Below, piece by piece: positions 15,056 through 23,926 of a stretch of 64,000 nucleotides of DNA. Where the stretch lies: assembly GCA_903822435.1 (NCBI GenBank), contig CAIJPE010000241.1, positions 1-64,000 of the forward strand, read 5' to 3'. The first letter of the stretch is position 1; the number at the start of each line of letters is the position of its first letter. The position numbers and the translations under genes were made by a program. Under the pieces are notes generated by a model. It ran no database searches, was not told the DNA's origin, and was given only the letters and a program-made list of their open reading frames with translations. The DNA is from an uncultured beta proteobacterium (GTDB lineage: Bacteria; Pseudomonadota; Gammaproteobacteria; Burkholderiales; Burkholderiaceae_C).

Positions 15056-16246
15056 TCAGAGCACCGCGGCCATGGCGGCGGCGGTGCGCTCGACGTTCCG
15101 GGTGCTCAAGCCGGCCACGCACATGCGCCCGGACCGCACCAGGTAGACGCCGAACTCGTCCTTCAGGCGGTCGACCTGGGCCGCACTCAGCCCCGTGTAG
15201 CTGAACATGCCCCGCTGGCTGAGGAAGTAGCCGAAATCGCGCCCGGGCTGCTTGGCCGAGAGTACTGCGTGGAGCTGGCGCCGCATCGACAGGATGCGTT
15301 CGCGCATGGCCGCCACGTCGGCTTGCCAGGCGCCGCGCAGCGCCGGGTCGGTCAGCACCCGGCTGATGATGCCGGCGGCATGGATGCCCGGGCTGGAATA
15401 GTTGCGGCGCACCGTCGCCTTGAGCTGCCCGAGCACCAGATCGGCCTCGCCCGCATCGGCACACACCACGCTCAGGGCGCCGGCCCGTTCGCCGTAGACG
15501 CTCATGCTCTTGGAGAAGGAATTGGCCACGAAGAAGCTCAGGCCCGAGGCGGCCAGCGCCCGCACGGCAAAGGCGTCTTCCTCGATCCCGTCGCCGTAGC
15601 CTTGATAGGCCAGGTCGAGGTAGGGCAGCAATTCGCGCTCGCGCAGCAGCGGAATCAGCGCATCCCACTGTGCCGGGCTCAGGTCCACGCCGGTGGGGTT
15701 GTGGCAGCAGGCGTGCAGCAGCACCACGCTGCGCGGCGGCAGCGCCGCGATGGCCTCGCACATCGCGGCAAAGCGCAGCCCGCCGGTCCGGGCGTCGTAG
15801 TAAGGGTAGGTGTGCACGGCGACGCCGGCCCCTTCGAACATCGCGCGGTGGTTGTCCCAGGTCGGGTCGCTCACCCACACGCCGCTGCCCGGCAGCCATC
15901 GCTTGATGAAGTCGGCGCCCACGCGCAGCCCGCCGCTGGAGCCGATGGTCTGCAAGGTGGCCACGCGGCCGCTGGTGACGGCTTCATGGCTGGCGCCGAA
16001 CAGCAGGCCCTGCACCGCCTGGCGGGCGGCGGCGGCGCCTTCGATGGGCAGGTACGACTTGGGACCGCTTTCGGCCAGCATGGCCGCCTCCGCTCGCTTG
16101 ACGCAATCCAGCACCGGAATGCGCCCCTCGTCGTCGAAGTAGATACCGATCGAGAGGTTGACCTTGTCGGCCCGCGGGTCCTTCTGGAAGGCGTCGTTCA
16201 GGCCCAGGATCGGGTCGCCGGCGTAGGGTTCGAGGTGCTTGAACAT
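15056..16246 (-). CDS. aromatic amino acid aminotransferase (class I/II, TyrB/AspC family)
   Basis: A 396-residue PLP enzyme that transfers amino groups between aromatic or acidic amino acids and 2-oxo acids. The N-terminus MFKHLEPYAGDPILGL is the typical TyrB start. The PLP-binding lysine is in NSFSKSMSVYGERAG, and HNPTGVD and the C-terminal FSYTGL are further family motifs. A second ATG three bases upstream (16249) overlaps the glutathione peroxidase stop; either may be used, and both imply translational coupling. The length is normal for homodimeric TyrB/AspC enzymes. Confidence 0.92.
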   Translation of the reverse strand: MFKHLEPYAGDPILGLNDAFQKDPRADKVNLSIGIYFDDEGRIPVLDCVKRAEAAMLAESGPKSYLPIEGAAAARQAVQGLLFGASHEAVTSGRVATLQTIGSSGGLRVGADFIKRWLPGSGVWVSDPTWDNHRAMFEGAGVAVHTYPYYDARTGGLRFAAMCEAIAALPPRSVVLLHACCHNPTGVDLSPAQWDALIPLLRERELLPYLDLAYQGYGDGIEEDAFAVRALAASGLSFFVANSFSKSMSVYGERAGALSVVCADAGEADLVLGQLKATVRRNYSSPGIHAAGIISRVLTDPALRGAWQADVAAMRERILSMRRQLHAVLSAKQPGRDFGYFLSQRGMFSYTGLSAAQVDRLKDEFGVYLVRSGRMCVAGLSTRNVERTAAAMAAVL

Positions 16247-16740
16247 CATGATGCGGCCAGTGCCTTTTCGATGTCCTTGCGCAGCGCGTCGGGGGTGTCG
16301 TTGGGTGCGTAGCGCTTGAGCACCGCGCCATCGCGGCCCACCAGGAACTTGGTGAAGTTCCACTTGATCAGTTCGGTGCCCAGCAGGCCCGGCGCCTGCT
16401 GCTTGAGCCATTGCCACAGCGGGTGCGCATCGGCCCCGTTGACCTTGACCTTGGCCATCATCGGAAAGCTCACACCGTAGTTCAGTTGGCAGAACGACGA
16501 GATCTGCTCGTTGCTGCCGGGGTCCTGCCCGCCGAACTCGTTGCTGGGGAAGCCGACGATCGCCAGTCCCTTGGGGCCGTAGTCTTTCCACAGCTTTTCG
16601 AGCCCGGCGAACTGCGGCGTGAAGCCGCAGGCGCTGGCGGTATTGACGATCAACACCACCTTGCCGCGCTGGGTAGACAGCGCCACGGGCTGCCCGGTGA
16701 TGGAGGTGGCTTCGAAATCGTACAGGCTGTGATCGGCCAT
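16246..16740 (-). CDS. glutathione peroxidase family protein
   Basis: A 164-residue thiol peroxidase of the BtuE/Gpx family. The catalytic cysteine is C38 in NTASACGFTPQF, the Gln/Trp partners lie in FPSNEFGGQDPGS and KWNFTKFLV. The enzyme is expected to reduce hydroperoxides using glutathione or thioredoxin in the cytoplasm. Its stop overlaps the start of the aminotransferase gene (ATGATG arrangement), so the two are probably one transcript. Confidence 0.94.
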   Translation of the reverse strand: MADHSLYDFEATSITGQPVALSTQRGKVVLIVNTASACGFTPQFAGLEKLWKDYGPKGLAIVGFPSNEFGGQDPGSNEQISSFCQLNYGVSFPMMAKVKVNGADAHPLWQWLKQQAPGLLGTELIKWNFTKFLVGRDGAVLKRYAPNDTPDALRKDIEKALAAS

Positions 16741-16833
16741 CGCGGGCTCCGGGTCGAGGAGCTCGGGATGTTAGCGCCGCGCCCCCGGATCGTGTGGGCC
16801 GGGCCGATGCCCGGCGGCGCGGAGCGCCTGGGG

Positions 16834-16890
16834 TTCAGGCCCGACCGATGCCCGGGCCGAGCGCATTCCTCACGGGATTCAGGCCCGACC
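16834..16890. repeat. pair of 13-bp direct repeats in an intergenic region
   Basis: The 13-mer TTCAGGCCCGACC occurs at 16834-16846 and again at 16878-16890, 44 bases apart, in the 211-base gap between the glutathione peroxidase start and the receiver-protein start. It could be a regulator site or simple GC-rich repetition; nothing else is recognised in this gap. Confidence 0.4.
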
Positions 16891-16951
16891 TGGGCCGCAG
16901 GACGGCCCGCTGCCCGCCAGGACGTTGACAGACGACGGGCGCCGCCCCACC

Positions 16952-17938
16952 ATGCCCCGCGACATGTCCACCCCCCACGACTTCCACGTCGCCTTCCTCG
17001 GGTTCAGCGAGTTCGAGCGCTCGGCGCTGGCCTCCTACTTCAGGCTGGCCGGCAACCGCGTGCCCCACTACGGGCAGGTGGCGGCGCTTGCGGATGCCGA
17101 TTTCCTCGTCGCCGACTCAGACCACGCACCCTCGGTGCAGCTGGCCATTGCCACGGGGCGTATCGAGCAGACGGTCTTCGTCGGCTCGCACGCACCCAGC
17201 GGGGCGCGGGCCTGGCTGAACCGGCCCATCGACGCCATGCACGTGATGCGTGAGCTCGATGCCATGGTGCAGATGTCCACTGACTTCGCCGTGCCGACCC
17301 TGTCGGCGCCGTTGGCGCCCTTCGTGTCGCCGCCCATGGCCCCGGCTGCGCCGCCGCGCGATCCCGCGCCGCCCCTGGCCAGCGATGACGATGCCGACAT
17401 CGATGCCGACATCGACGCAACCGTGCCCGGCATCCTGTCGATCCGGCCGGAGCCCGTCGCAAGCCATTGGCCGGCACCGCTTCCACCACCTCCGCCACCC
17501 AAGAAGCGCAAGGTTCGCGCACCGCTGGCGGCTGACGCACCGATCCCCGTGGCCCTGCTGGTGGACGACAGCACGCTGGCCCTGCGGTTCCTGGAAACCC
17601 GGCTGCGGCCCTGGGGGCTGAGAGTCGACTGCGCCGCCGACAGCCGGCACGCATTGGAGCTGCTCGAACAGCGCAGCTACGGATTCGCCTTCCTGGATGT
17701 CGAGCTGGGCGAAGACAGCGAACTCGACGGCCTGGCCTTGTGCCGCCACATCAAGCAGTCGCCGGCGGCCGTCGGCGTGACGGTGTTCATGGTTTCGGCT
17801 CATCACAGCGAGCTCGACCGCGTGCGCGGCAGCCTGGCAGGCTGCGACGGCTACCTGTCCAAGCCCCTGGACGAAGGCGAGCTGGCGCGGCTGCTGCTGC
17901 GGCATGGACTGCGCGAGCCCGCGGAGCCGCCGCACTGA
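16952..17938 (+). CDS. receiver-domain response regulator with unusual N-terminal half
   Basis: About 328 residues. The C-terminal half is a receiver domain from about residue 195: VALLVDDSTLALRF (acidic pair), phospho-acceptor Asp near 249 in FAFLDVEL, FMVSAHH, and the conserved Lys in GYLSKPLDEGE. The N-terminal 120 residues (HVAFLGFSEFERSALASYF) look like a degenerate receiver-like domain. Between them is an acidic repeat (DADIDADIDA) and a proline-rich basic linker (PPPPPPKKRKV). There is no output domain, so it may act through protein contacts. The ATG at 16952 is chosen; a second ATG at 16964 is possible. No histidine kinase gene is nearby. Confidence 0.85.
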   Translation: MPRDMSTPHDFHVAFLGFSEFERSALASYFRLAGNRVPHYGQVAALADADFLVADSDHAPSVQLAIATGRIEQTVFVGSHAPSGARAWLNRPIDAMHVMRELDAMVQMSTDFAVPTLSAPLAPFVSPPMAPAAPPRDPAPPLASDDDADIDADIDATVPGILSIRPEPVASHWPAPLPPPPPPKKRKVRAPLAADAPIPVALLVDDSTLALRFLETRLRPWGLRVDCAADSRHALELLEQRSYGFAFLDVELGEDSELDGLALCRHIKQSPAAVGVTVFMVSAHHSELDRVRGSLAGCDGYLSKPLDEGELARLLLRHGLREPAEPPH

Positions 17939-17944
17939 GTGGTT

Positions 17945-18841
17945 TCAGTCCAGGCCGGACAGTACCGCCGCAGCCACGATCAGCAGCCCGCCCACCACCA
18001 GGCCGGCCGAGAGCTCGCCGGCGCCCAGCCACACGGCGGACGCGGAGGCGAACAGCACCTCGGTGATCATCACCACCGCCGTGACGTGCGCCGGCAAGTG
18101 CGCGGCGCCGAACTGCAAGGCCAGGTTGCCCGCCAGGAAGGCCGTGGCCAGCGCGACGCAACCCAGCAGCCAGCCAGCGCCCGGTGCGGGGGGTGCCGGG
18201 ATCGTGCCCTGGGCGGCCAGCAGGGCGGCCAGGGCGCCTGCCACCACTGCGCCGCCCAGGAACATCGCCAGCGCGCGCGCCGCTTCGGGCTGGTGGGACT
18301 CGCGCCGCAGCAGCACGTTGTTCAGTGCGAAGGTGAAGCCCCCCAACACGGCCAGCCATTCGGGCAGGCTGCGCGGCAACGGCAGGCCGTCGGCGGGGCC
18401 GCCCCGCGGCCACAGCACGATCAGGGCGCCGCACAGCGCCAGGCCCACGCGCAACCCGGCGCGCAAGGTGAGCGGCTCGTGCAGCAGCCAGCGCGCCAGC
18501 AGCACCGCCCACAGTGGCATCAGATAGAACAACAGCACCACACGCACCACGTCGCCCACCGTCACGCCCCAGTTGAACGCCGCGTTGGTGGTGCCGGACG
18601 CCAGAACCAGCATCCACAGGGATCGCGTGTGCAGCAGTTGTGGCCAGGCCGCGGGCCGCCAGGCGGTGATCACGGCCGCCGCCAGGGTGTAGATCAGCGC
18701 CGTGGCCCACAGTGGGTGCAGGCCCTGGGCCTGCAGCGCCCGGAACGGCCACCAGGACAACCCCCAGGCGAGCGCATTCAGGGCCAGGGCGGCAACGGCC
18801 CATCCCTTGCCGCCCGAAGGACCGCTCCCTGCGGGCCTCAA
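17945..18841 (-). CDS. EamA/DMT-family transporter
   Basis: A 298-residue protein with about ten hydrophobic segments arranged as two EamA repeats, as in drug/metabolite exporters. Examples are [20 protein letters not shown] at the N-terminus, the repeat-start [16 protein letters not shown], and [18 protein letters not shown] in the second repeat. No ATG fits; a TTG at 18841 overlaps the lplT stop as TTGA and gives the expected length and first helix, so it is the preferred start. It is probably co-transcribed with lplT. The exported substrate is unknown. Confidence 0.82.
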   Translation of the reverse strand: MRPAGSGPSGGKGWAVAALALNALAWGLSWWPFRALQAQGLHPLWATALIYTLAAAVITAWRPAAWPQLLHTRSLWMLVLASGTTNAAFNWGVTVGDVVRVVLLFYLMPLWAVLLARWLLHEPLTLRAGLRVGLALCGALIVLWPRGGPADGLPLPRSLPEWLAVLGGFTFALNNVLLRRESHQPEAARALAMFLGGAVVAGALAALLAAQGTIPAPPAPGAGWLLGCVALATAFLAGNLALQFGAAHLPAHVTAVVMITEVLFASASAVWLGAGELSAGLVVGGLLIVAAAVLSGLD

Positions 18842-20115
18842 TGCCCGTCCGTGCGGGCGATCGTCATCAGCCGTTCCAGCTCGGCGCGGTGCACGCGCAG
18901 GTTGCGTTGATGCCAGCGGCGGATCAGTTCCATGATGCCCGCCACCACCAGCCCGAAGATGGTGATGGCGCCGAAGGCCGACAGGCCGAACTTGGTCATC
19001 CCGGCATAGAAGGCACCCAGCCCGAGGATGCAGGCCTGCTCGTTGAAGTTCTGCACGGCAATCGAGCGGCCGGCGCCCATCAGGTTGTGGCCGCGGTGCT
19101 GCAGCAGGGCGTTCATGGGCACCACGAGAAAGCCGCCCAGCGCCCCGAGAAGGGTCAGGAAAGGCATGGCGACGTAGACGCTCCTGATGCCGACCATGCC
19201 AATGACGAGCAGCCCCATGGCGATACCCAGCGGTATCACGCGCGGGGCCTTGTCCAGGCGCATCGCCATCGAGGCCACCACCGCGCCGAGCGCGGTGCCG
19301 ATGGCCACCACCCCCACCAGGCTGGAGGCCTGTGTGGTCGTGTAGCCCAGGGACGCTGCCGCCCAGGCCAGCACGATGTAGCGCAGGTTGCCCCCCACGC
19401 CCCAGAACACCGTGGTCGTGGCCAGCGAGATCTGGCCCAGCTTGTCCGACCAAAGCCGTGCGTTGCAGTGCGAGAAGTCGCGGATGAGGAACACCGCGCT
19501 GCGCGACAGCCGCTGCAAGGGCGCGTCGGTGCGGGGGATGTACAGGTTGAACATGGCTGCAGCCAGGTACAGCACCATGATGGCGGCGATGGCGGCCTCG
19601 GGCGGGGTGTCGATGCCGGTGTCGATCCAGGGCATGTCGATTTCCAGCAGCATGGGCGCGATCCTCGGCCCCACCAGCTGCCCGCCCAGGAGCACGCCCA
19701 GCACGATGGAGCCGATGGTCAGGCCTTCGATCCAGCCGTTGGCCTTCACCAGTTGCGACGGGGGCAGCAGTTCGGTGAGGATGCCGTACTTGGCTGGCGA
19801 ATAGGCGGCCGCCCCCAGGCCGACGATGGCGTAGGCAAGCAGCGGATGGCTGCCGAACAGCATCATCAGGCAGCCGATGACCTTGATGCCGTTGGACATC
19901 AACATCACCTTGCCTTTGGGCAAGGCATCCGCCAAGGCCCCCACGAACGGGGCCAGGATGACATAGAACAGCGCAAACATCGGCACCAGGGCCGCACGCT
20001 GCCACTCGGCAGCGCCGCTGTTACGCAGCAATTCCACAGCGGCAACGAACAGCGCGTTATCTGCCAGCGAGCTGAAGAACTGCGCCGACATGATGATCGA
20101 GAAACCTTTTTTCAT
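18838..20115 (-). CDS. lplT: lysophospholipid transporter LplT
   Basis: A 425-residue major-facilitator-type protein that flips lysophospholipids across the inner membrane. The N-terminus [22 protein letters not shown] and [26 protein letters not shown] match the LplT signature, and about twelve hydrophobic segments are seen. It has no fused acyltransferase domain, unlike some LplT-Aas arrangements. It is divergent from alr, the usual betaproteobacterial neighbourhood. Its stop overlaps the EamA start. Confidence 0.93.
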   Translation of the reverse strand: MKKGFSIIMSAQFFSSLADNALFVAAVELLRNSGAAEWQRAALVPMFALFYVILAPFVGALADALPKGKVMLMSNGIKVIGCLMMLFGSHPLLAYAIVGLGAAAYSPAKYGILTELLPPSQLVKANGWIEGLTIGSIVLGVLLGGQLVGPRIAPMLLEIDMPWIDTGIDTPPEAAIAAIMVLYLAAAMFNLYIPRTDAPLQRLSRSAVFLIRDFSHCNARLWSDKLGQISLATTTVFWGVGGNLRYIVLAWAAASLGYTTTQASSLVGVVAIGTALGAVVASMAMRLDKAPRVIPLGIAMGLLVIGMVGIRSVYVAMPFLTLLGALGGFLVVPMNALLQHRGHNLMGAGRSIAVQNFNEQACILGLGAFYAGMTKFGLSAFGAITIFGLVVAGIMELIRRWHQRNLRVHRAELERLMTIARTDGH

Positions 20116-20235
20116 CCTGTCGCGCCCGCCTCGGCGCCGAGCCCCAGGCCGACGCTGTCAGCCGGCGCTTTGTCTCCGTCTTCAGGGCGCGCGGGTTATA
20201 GCACGCGGCCTGTGGCTGGCAGAATCCATGAGGAC

Positions 20236-21321
20236 ATGCCGCGCCCGATCGAAGCCCTCATCCACACCGATGCCCTGGCCCATAACCTGGCCCGTGTCCG
20301 CCTGGCCGCGCCCGATGCCCGGGTGTGGGCCGTGGTCAAGGCCAATGCCTACGGGCATGGCATCGAACGGGCCTTCGAGGGCCTGCGCGGCGCCGATGGC
20401 TTCGCCCTGCTGGATCTGGCCGAGGCCGAGCGGCTTCGCCGCCTGGACTGGCGCGGGCCGATCCTGCTGCTGGAAGGGGTCTTCGAGCCGCGCGACCTGG
20501 AGCTGTGCTCGCGCCTGCAACTGTGGCACGTGGTGCACAACGAAGCGCAGATCGACTGGCTGGCGGCCCACAAGACCCAACAGCCACACCGCGTCTTCCT
20601 CAAGATGAACAGCGGCATGAACCGCCTGGGCTTCACGCCGGAGGCCTACCGCAGCGCCTGGGCGCGCCTGGATGCGCTGCCGCAGGTCGACGAGATCTCG
20701 CTGATGACGCACTTCTCGGATGCCGATGGCGAGCGCGGCGTGGCCCACCAGATGGCGGTCTTCGAGGCCGCCACGCGCGACCTTCCCGGCGAACGCAGCC
20801 TGTCCAACAGCGCGGCCATCCTGCGCGAGCGGCTGCCCAGCGACTGGGTGCGCGCCGGCATCGTCAGCTACGGCAGCGCGGCCGACTTTCCCGCGCACCA
20901 TGCCTCGCACTGGGCCCTGCGTCCGGCCATGACGCTGCGCAGCCGCCTGATCGCCACCCAGCAGCTGGAACCGGGCGACACGGTGGGCTACGGCAGCCGC
21001 TACACCGCCACCGCCCCCCAGCGCATCGGTATCGTGGCCTGCGGCTATGCCGACGGCTACCCGCGTCATGCGGGCACCGGCACGCCGGTGTTGGTCGACG
21101 GGGTGCGGACGACCACCGTCGGCCGGGTCTCGATGGACATGCTCGCCGTCGACCTGAGCCCCGTCCCGCACGCCGGGCTGGGCAGCGAGGCCACGCTGTG
21201 GGGCCGTGGCCCCGGCGACGCCGTGCTGTCGATCGACGAGGTGGCACAGGCCGCCGGCACCATCGGCTACGAGCTGATGTGCGCGCTGGCCCCCCGGGTG
21301 CCCGTGCACTCGGCGGGTTGA
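20236..21321 (+). CDS. alr: alanine racemase
   Basis: A 361-residue PLP enzyme that converts L- to D-alanine for peptidoglycan. The PLP lysine is K35 in [10 protein letters not shown], the second catalytic base Tyr lies in VGYGSRY, and VGRVSMDM is the conserved C-terminal block. The ATG at 20236 is chosen; an ATG at 20228 is in another frame. It is divergent from lplT and eight bases upstream of arfB, so the two plus-strand genes may be co-transcribed. Confidence 0.95.
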   Translation: MPRPIEALIHTDALAHNLARVRLAAPDARVWAVVKANAYGHGIERAFEGLRGADGFALLDLAEAERLRRLDWRGPILLLEGVFEPRDLELCSRLQLWHVVHNEAQIDWLAAHKTQQPHRVFLKMNSGMNRLGFTPEAYRSAWARLDALPQVDEISLMTHFSDADGERGVAHQMAVFEAATRDLPGERSLSNSAAILRERLPSDWVRAGIVSYGSAADFPAHHASHWALRPAMTLRSRLIATQQLEPGDTVGYGSRYTATAPQRIGIVACGYADGYPRHAGTGTPVLVDGVRTTTVGRVSMDMLAVDLSPVPHAGLGSEATLWGRGPGDAVLSIDEVAQAAGTIGYELMCALAPRVPVHSAG

Positions 21322-21329
21322 ACGCTGCC

Positions 21330-21731
21330 ATGGGCACCGTGACGGTCGACCCCGCCGAAGTCGAGTTCACCGCGGTGCGCTCGCAAGGCGCCGGCGGCCA
21401 GAACGTCAACAAGGTGTCCAGCGCGGCCCACCTGCGCTTCGACGTGCTGGCTTCGTCCCTGCCCGAAGACCTCAAGCAACGCCTGCTGGCCGTGGCCGAC
21501 CAGCGCATCACCGAAGGCGGGGTGATCGTCATCAAGGCCCAGACCCACCGCAGCCTGCCGCGCAACCAGGCCGACGCGCTGGCCCGGCTGCAGGCCCTGG
21601 TGGACGGGGTGCTGGTGCCCGAGGCGCCGCGCCGCGCCACCAAGCCGACCCGAGCTTCCAAGCGGCGCCGGCTGGAAGGCAAGGCGATCCGCGGGCAGAC
21701 CAAGGCCGGGCGGCAGCGCGTGCACGACTGA
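21330..21731 (+). CDS. arfB: alternative ribosome-rescue factor / peptidyl-tRNA hydrolase ArfB
   Basis: A 133-residue protein with the release-factor GGQ loop (RSQGAGGQNVNKVSS, near residue 25) and a basic, flexible C-terminal tail (RASKRRRLEGKAIRGQTKAGRQ). This is the layout of ArfB/YaeJ, which enters stalled ribosomes and hydrolyses peptidyl-tRNA. The tail would insert into the mRNA channel. The start ATG at 21330 lies eight bases after the alr stop. Confidence 0.93.
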   Translation: MGTVTVDPAEVEFTAVRSQGAGGQNVNKVSSAAHLRFDVLASSLPEDLKQRLLAVADQRITEGGVIVIKAQTHRSLPRNQADALARLQALVDGVLVPEAPRRATKPTRASKRRRLEGKAIRGQTKAGRQRVHD

Positions 21732-21858
21732 GGCGCGGGCCCGTTCGCGGCGGCAAGCCGGCATCTGGCGAAGCCCGTGCTCAGCCCGTCGCAACGGCAG
21801 CGGCGGGCGCCGGCCGGGCGCCAAGAATCGCTCCCATCGAACACCCCAGGAGCTTTCC

Positions 21859-22356
21859 ATGACCCCACGTCCCCCGCTGCGCCCGATCGGCCTGGCGCTG
21901 CTCACCGCCTTCCTGACCGTGACGGCCCAGGTGCTGGCCATCGCGCTAGCCAGCTCGACCGTGGCCAACCTGGCGCACGCCGAAGCGGCCGGCGCCTCAG
22001 CGCCGGCAGCGGGTTGCGCCCGCGTCGAGGTCCGCAACGTGCGGCCGCAGCAGGGCCAGCTGATGGTGGCGGCGTTTGCCGATGCCGAGTCGTTCGGCAA
22101 GAAGCCGGTGGCCCAGATGCGGCTGCCCGCGGCCGAGGCCACCATGGCCTTCGAACTGTGCGGGCTGGTGGGCGACAGCGTCGCGCTCACGCTCTTCCAG
22201 GACCTCGACGGTGACGGCCAGATGGGCCGCAACGTGCTGGGCATCCCGCTGGAGCCTTGGGGCGCATCGGGCTCGCCGGGCGCCATGGGCCCCAGCTGGC
22301 AGGCGGCCCGCGTGCCGCTGGACGGCCGGGCCATCGTCGTGAACCTGTCGCTGTGA
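21859..22356 (+). CDS. DUF2141-family exported protein
   Basis: A 165-residue protein with an N-terminal signal peptide (PIGLALLTAFLTVTAQVLAI) and probable cleavage near AHAEA. The remaining domain shows the DUF2141 pattern: GQLMVAAFADAESF, the Asp-rich FQDLDGDGQMGRN and GIPLEPWGASG. DUF2141 proteins are periplasmic, of unknown function, and often sit beside carotenoid or lipid genes. A GGAGCTTTCC leader precedes the ATG. Its stop is followed 14 bases later by the carotenoid oxygenase ATG, so the two are coupled. Confidence 0.88.
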   Translation: MTPRPPLRPIGLALLTAFLTVTAQVLAIALASSTVANLAHAEAAGASAPAAGCARVEVRNVRPQQGQLMVAAFADAESFGKKPVAQMRLPAAEATMAFELCGLVGDSVALTLFQDLDGDGQMGRNVLGIPLEPWGASGSPGAMGPSWQAARVPLDGRAIVVNLSL

Positions 22357-22370
22357 ACCGGGCGCCCGCC

Positions 22371-23879
22371 ATGATGCAACGCCGACTTGCCCTTCAGGCC
22401 CTGGCTGGCGTGGGTGCCGTGAGCCTGGCCACCCGCGCCACGGCCCGGCCCGCCGAAGCCGCGGACTTCGCGGCCGCCATCGCGGAACAGCCCCTGCTGG
22501 CCCCGTTCAAGGGCGTGGACGACGCCACCGGCGAGCGGGCCTGTGCGGCCCTGCAGCTGCAGGGCCGATGGCCCGCTGCGCTTCGCGGCCGCTTCTACCG
22601 CAATGGTCCCGCACTCTTCGAGCGGGCCGGGCAGCGCTATCACCACTGGTTCGACGGTGACGGCATGGTGCAGCAGTTCGTCATCGGCGATGGCGCGGTT
22701 TCGCACCGCGGGCGCCTGGTGCGCACGGCCAAGCTGCAGGCCGAACAGCGCGCTGGCCGCTTCCTGGTTTCCGCGCTGGGCACCCACATCGAGGGTGGCC
22801 CGCCCATCAGCGGCCCCGACGCCCTGAACGTGGCCAACACCAATGCGCTGGAGCATGGCGGTCGCCTGCTGGCTCTGTGGGAAGGCGGCTCGGCCTACGC
22901 CCTGGACCCCGCCGACCTGTCCACCCAGGGCCCCGTGGCCTGGCGCAAGGACCTGCAGCAGGTGCCGTTTTCCGCCCATCCCAAGGTGGATGCCAATGGC
23001 CACCTGTGGAACATCGGCACCTTCGGCCCGCGCATGGTCGTGTGGCACATCGACCCGCAGGGCCAGCTGGTCGATGCACAGGTCGGCACCTCGCCCTTCC
23101 CCGGCGGCATGGTGCACGACATGGCCGTGACCGAGCGCCACGTCGTGGTGCCGCTGCCGCCCCTCCGGCTGAATATCGACCAGCCCAGCGTCGGCCCGCG
23201 CCGCTTCGCCCTGGTACCCGGCGAGCCCCTGCGCGTGCTGGTGATGGACAAGTCCGACATCCGCCGGCAGCGGGTCTTCGAATTGCCGCCGCAGCTCGTC
23301 TTCCACGTCGGCAATGCCCACACCTCGGCCGATGGGCATGTGCACCTGAGCTTCGTCGGAGCACCCGATGCCCGTTTCCTGGACGAGCAGGCGGTCGGGC
23401 TGATGGCCGGCCATCTGCGCCCGGCCTCGGACAACCGGCTGCAGATGGCCGAGCTGGACATGGCCAGCGGCCGGGCCACGCTGCGGGCCTTCGACGGCCT
23501 GGTGGAGTTTCCGCGCATGGACCCGCGGCGCATCGGCCTGCCGGCACGCTGGCTGGCGCTGGGCGCGGCGTGGAAGCCCTACCCCGGCCGCGGCGGCGGG
23601 TTGCTGCACGGCGTGCAGCTCCAGGACACGGTCAGCGGCCGCACCGCGCGATGGGACTACGGCGAGCACGCCGTGGTGGAAGAGCACATCCTGGTGCCCA
23701 AGCCAGGGCGGGATGGCGAGCTCGATGCCTGGCTTCTGGGCACCGTGTACGACGCGCGACGGCAGGCCACGGTGCTGAACCTGCTGGATGCCGCCCACCT
23801 GGAAGACGGCCCGGTGGCCCAGGCGGTGCTGCCTTACAGCCTGCCGCTGGGCTTCCACGGCAACTTCACCCCCAGCTAG
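22371..23879 (+). CDS. carotenoid oxygenase (RPE65/CCD family)
   Basis: A 502-residue enzyme of the carotenoid cleavage dioxygenase family, which splits polyene double bases with a four-histidine iron centre. Candidate iron ligands lie in FSAHPKVD, MVHDMAV, FHVGNAHT and the terminal FHGNF. The N-terminal blocks GRFYRNGPALFE and HHWFDGDGMVQQF are strongly conserved in the family. The start ATG at 22371 gives an N-terminus with twin arginines (MQRRLALQAL) and a hydrophobic stretch ending TARPAEA, so it may be exported. A GTG at 22353 overlapping the upstream stop is an alternative start. No carotenoid-biosynthesis gene is in the window. Confidence 0.93.
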   Translation: MMQRRLALQALAGVGAVSLATRATARPAEAADFAAAIAEQPLLAPFKGVDDATGERACAALQLQGRWPAALRGRFYRNGPALFERAGQRYHHWFDGDGMVQQFVIGDGAVSHRGRLVRTAKLQAEQRAGRFLVSALGTHIEGGPPISGPDALNVANTNALEHGGRLLALWEGGSAYALDPADLSTQGPVAWRKDLQQVPFSAHPKVDANGHLWNIGTFGPRMVVWHIDPQGQLVDAQVGTSPFPGGMVHDMAVTERHVVVPLPPLRLNIDQPSVGPRRFALVPGEPLRVLVMDKSDIRRQRVFELPPQLVFHVGNAHTSADGHVHLSFVGAPDARFLDEQAVGLMAGHLRPASDNRLQMAELDMASGRATLRAFDGLVEFPRMDPRRIGLPARWLALGAAWKPYPGRGGGLLHGVQLQDTVSGRTARWDYGEHAVVEEHILVPKPGRDGELDAWLLGTVYDARRQATVLNLLDAAHLEDGPVAQAVLPYSLPLGFHGNFTPS

Positions 23880-23926
23880 GGTCGGCCACGGCCGGCGCAC
23901 GGGGCGCGGCCAGCCGACAATGGCGG

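Noticed and set aside
17500..17520. PKKRKV in the receiver protein resembles a eukaryotic nuclear localisation signal.
   Set aside because: A short basic run after a proline stretch is expected by chance in such a linker, and nothing else suggests a host-targeted effector.
20170..20230. TTATAG before alr considered as a -10 box.
   Set aside because: The nearest -35-like TTGTCT is about 20 bases away, too far for a confident promoter.
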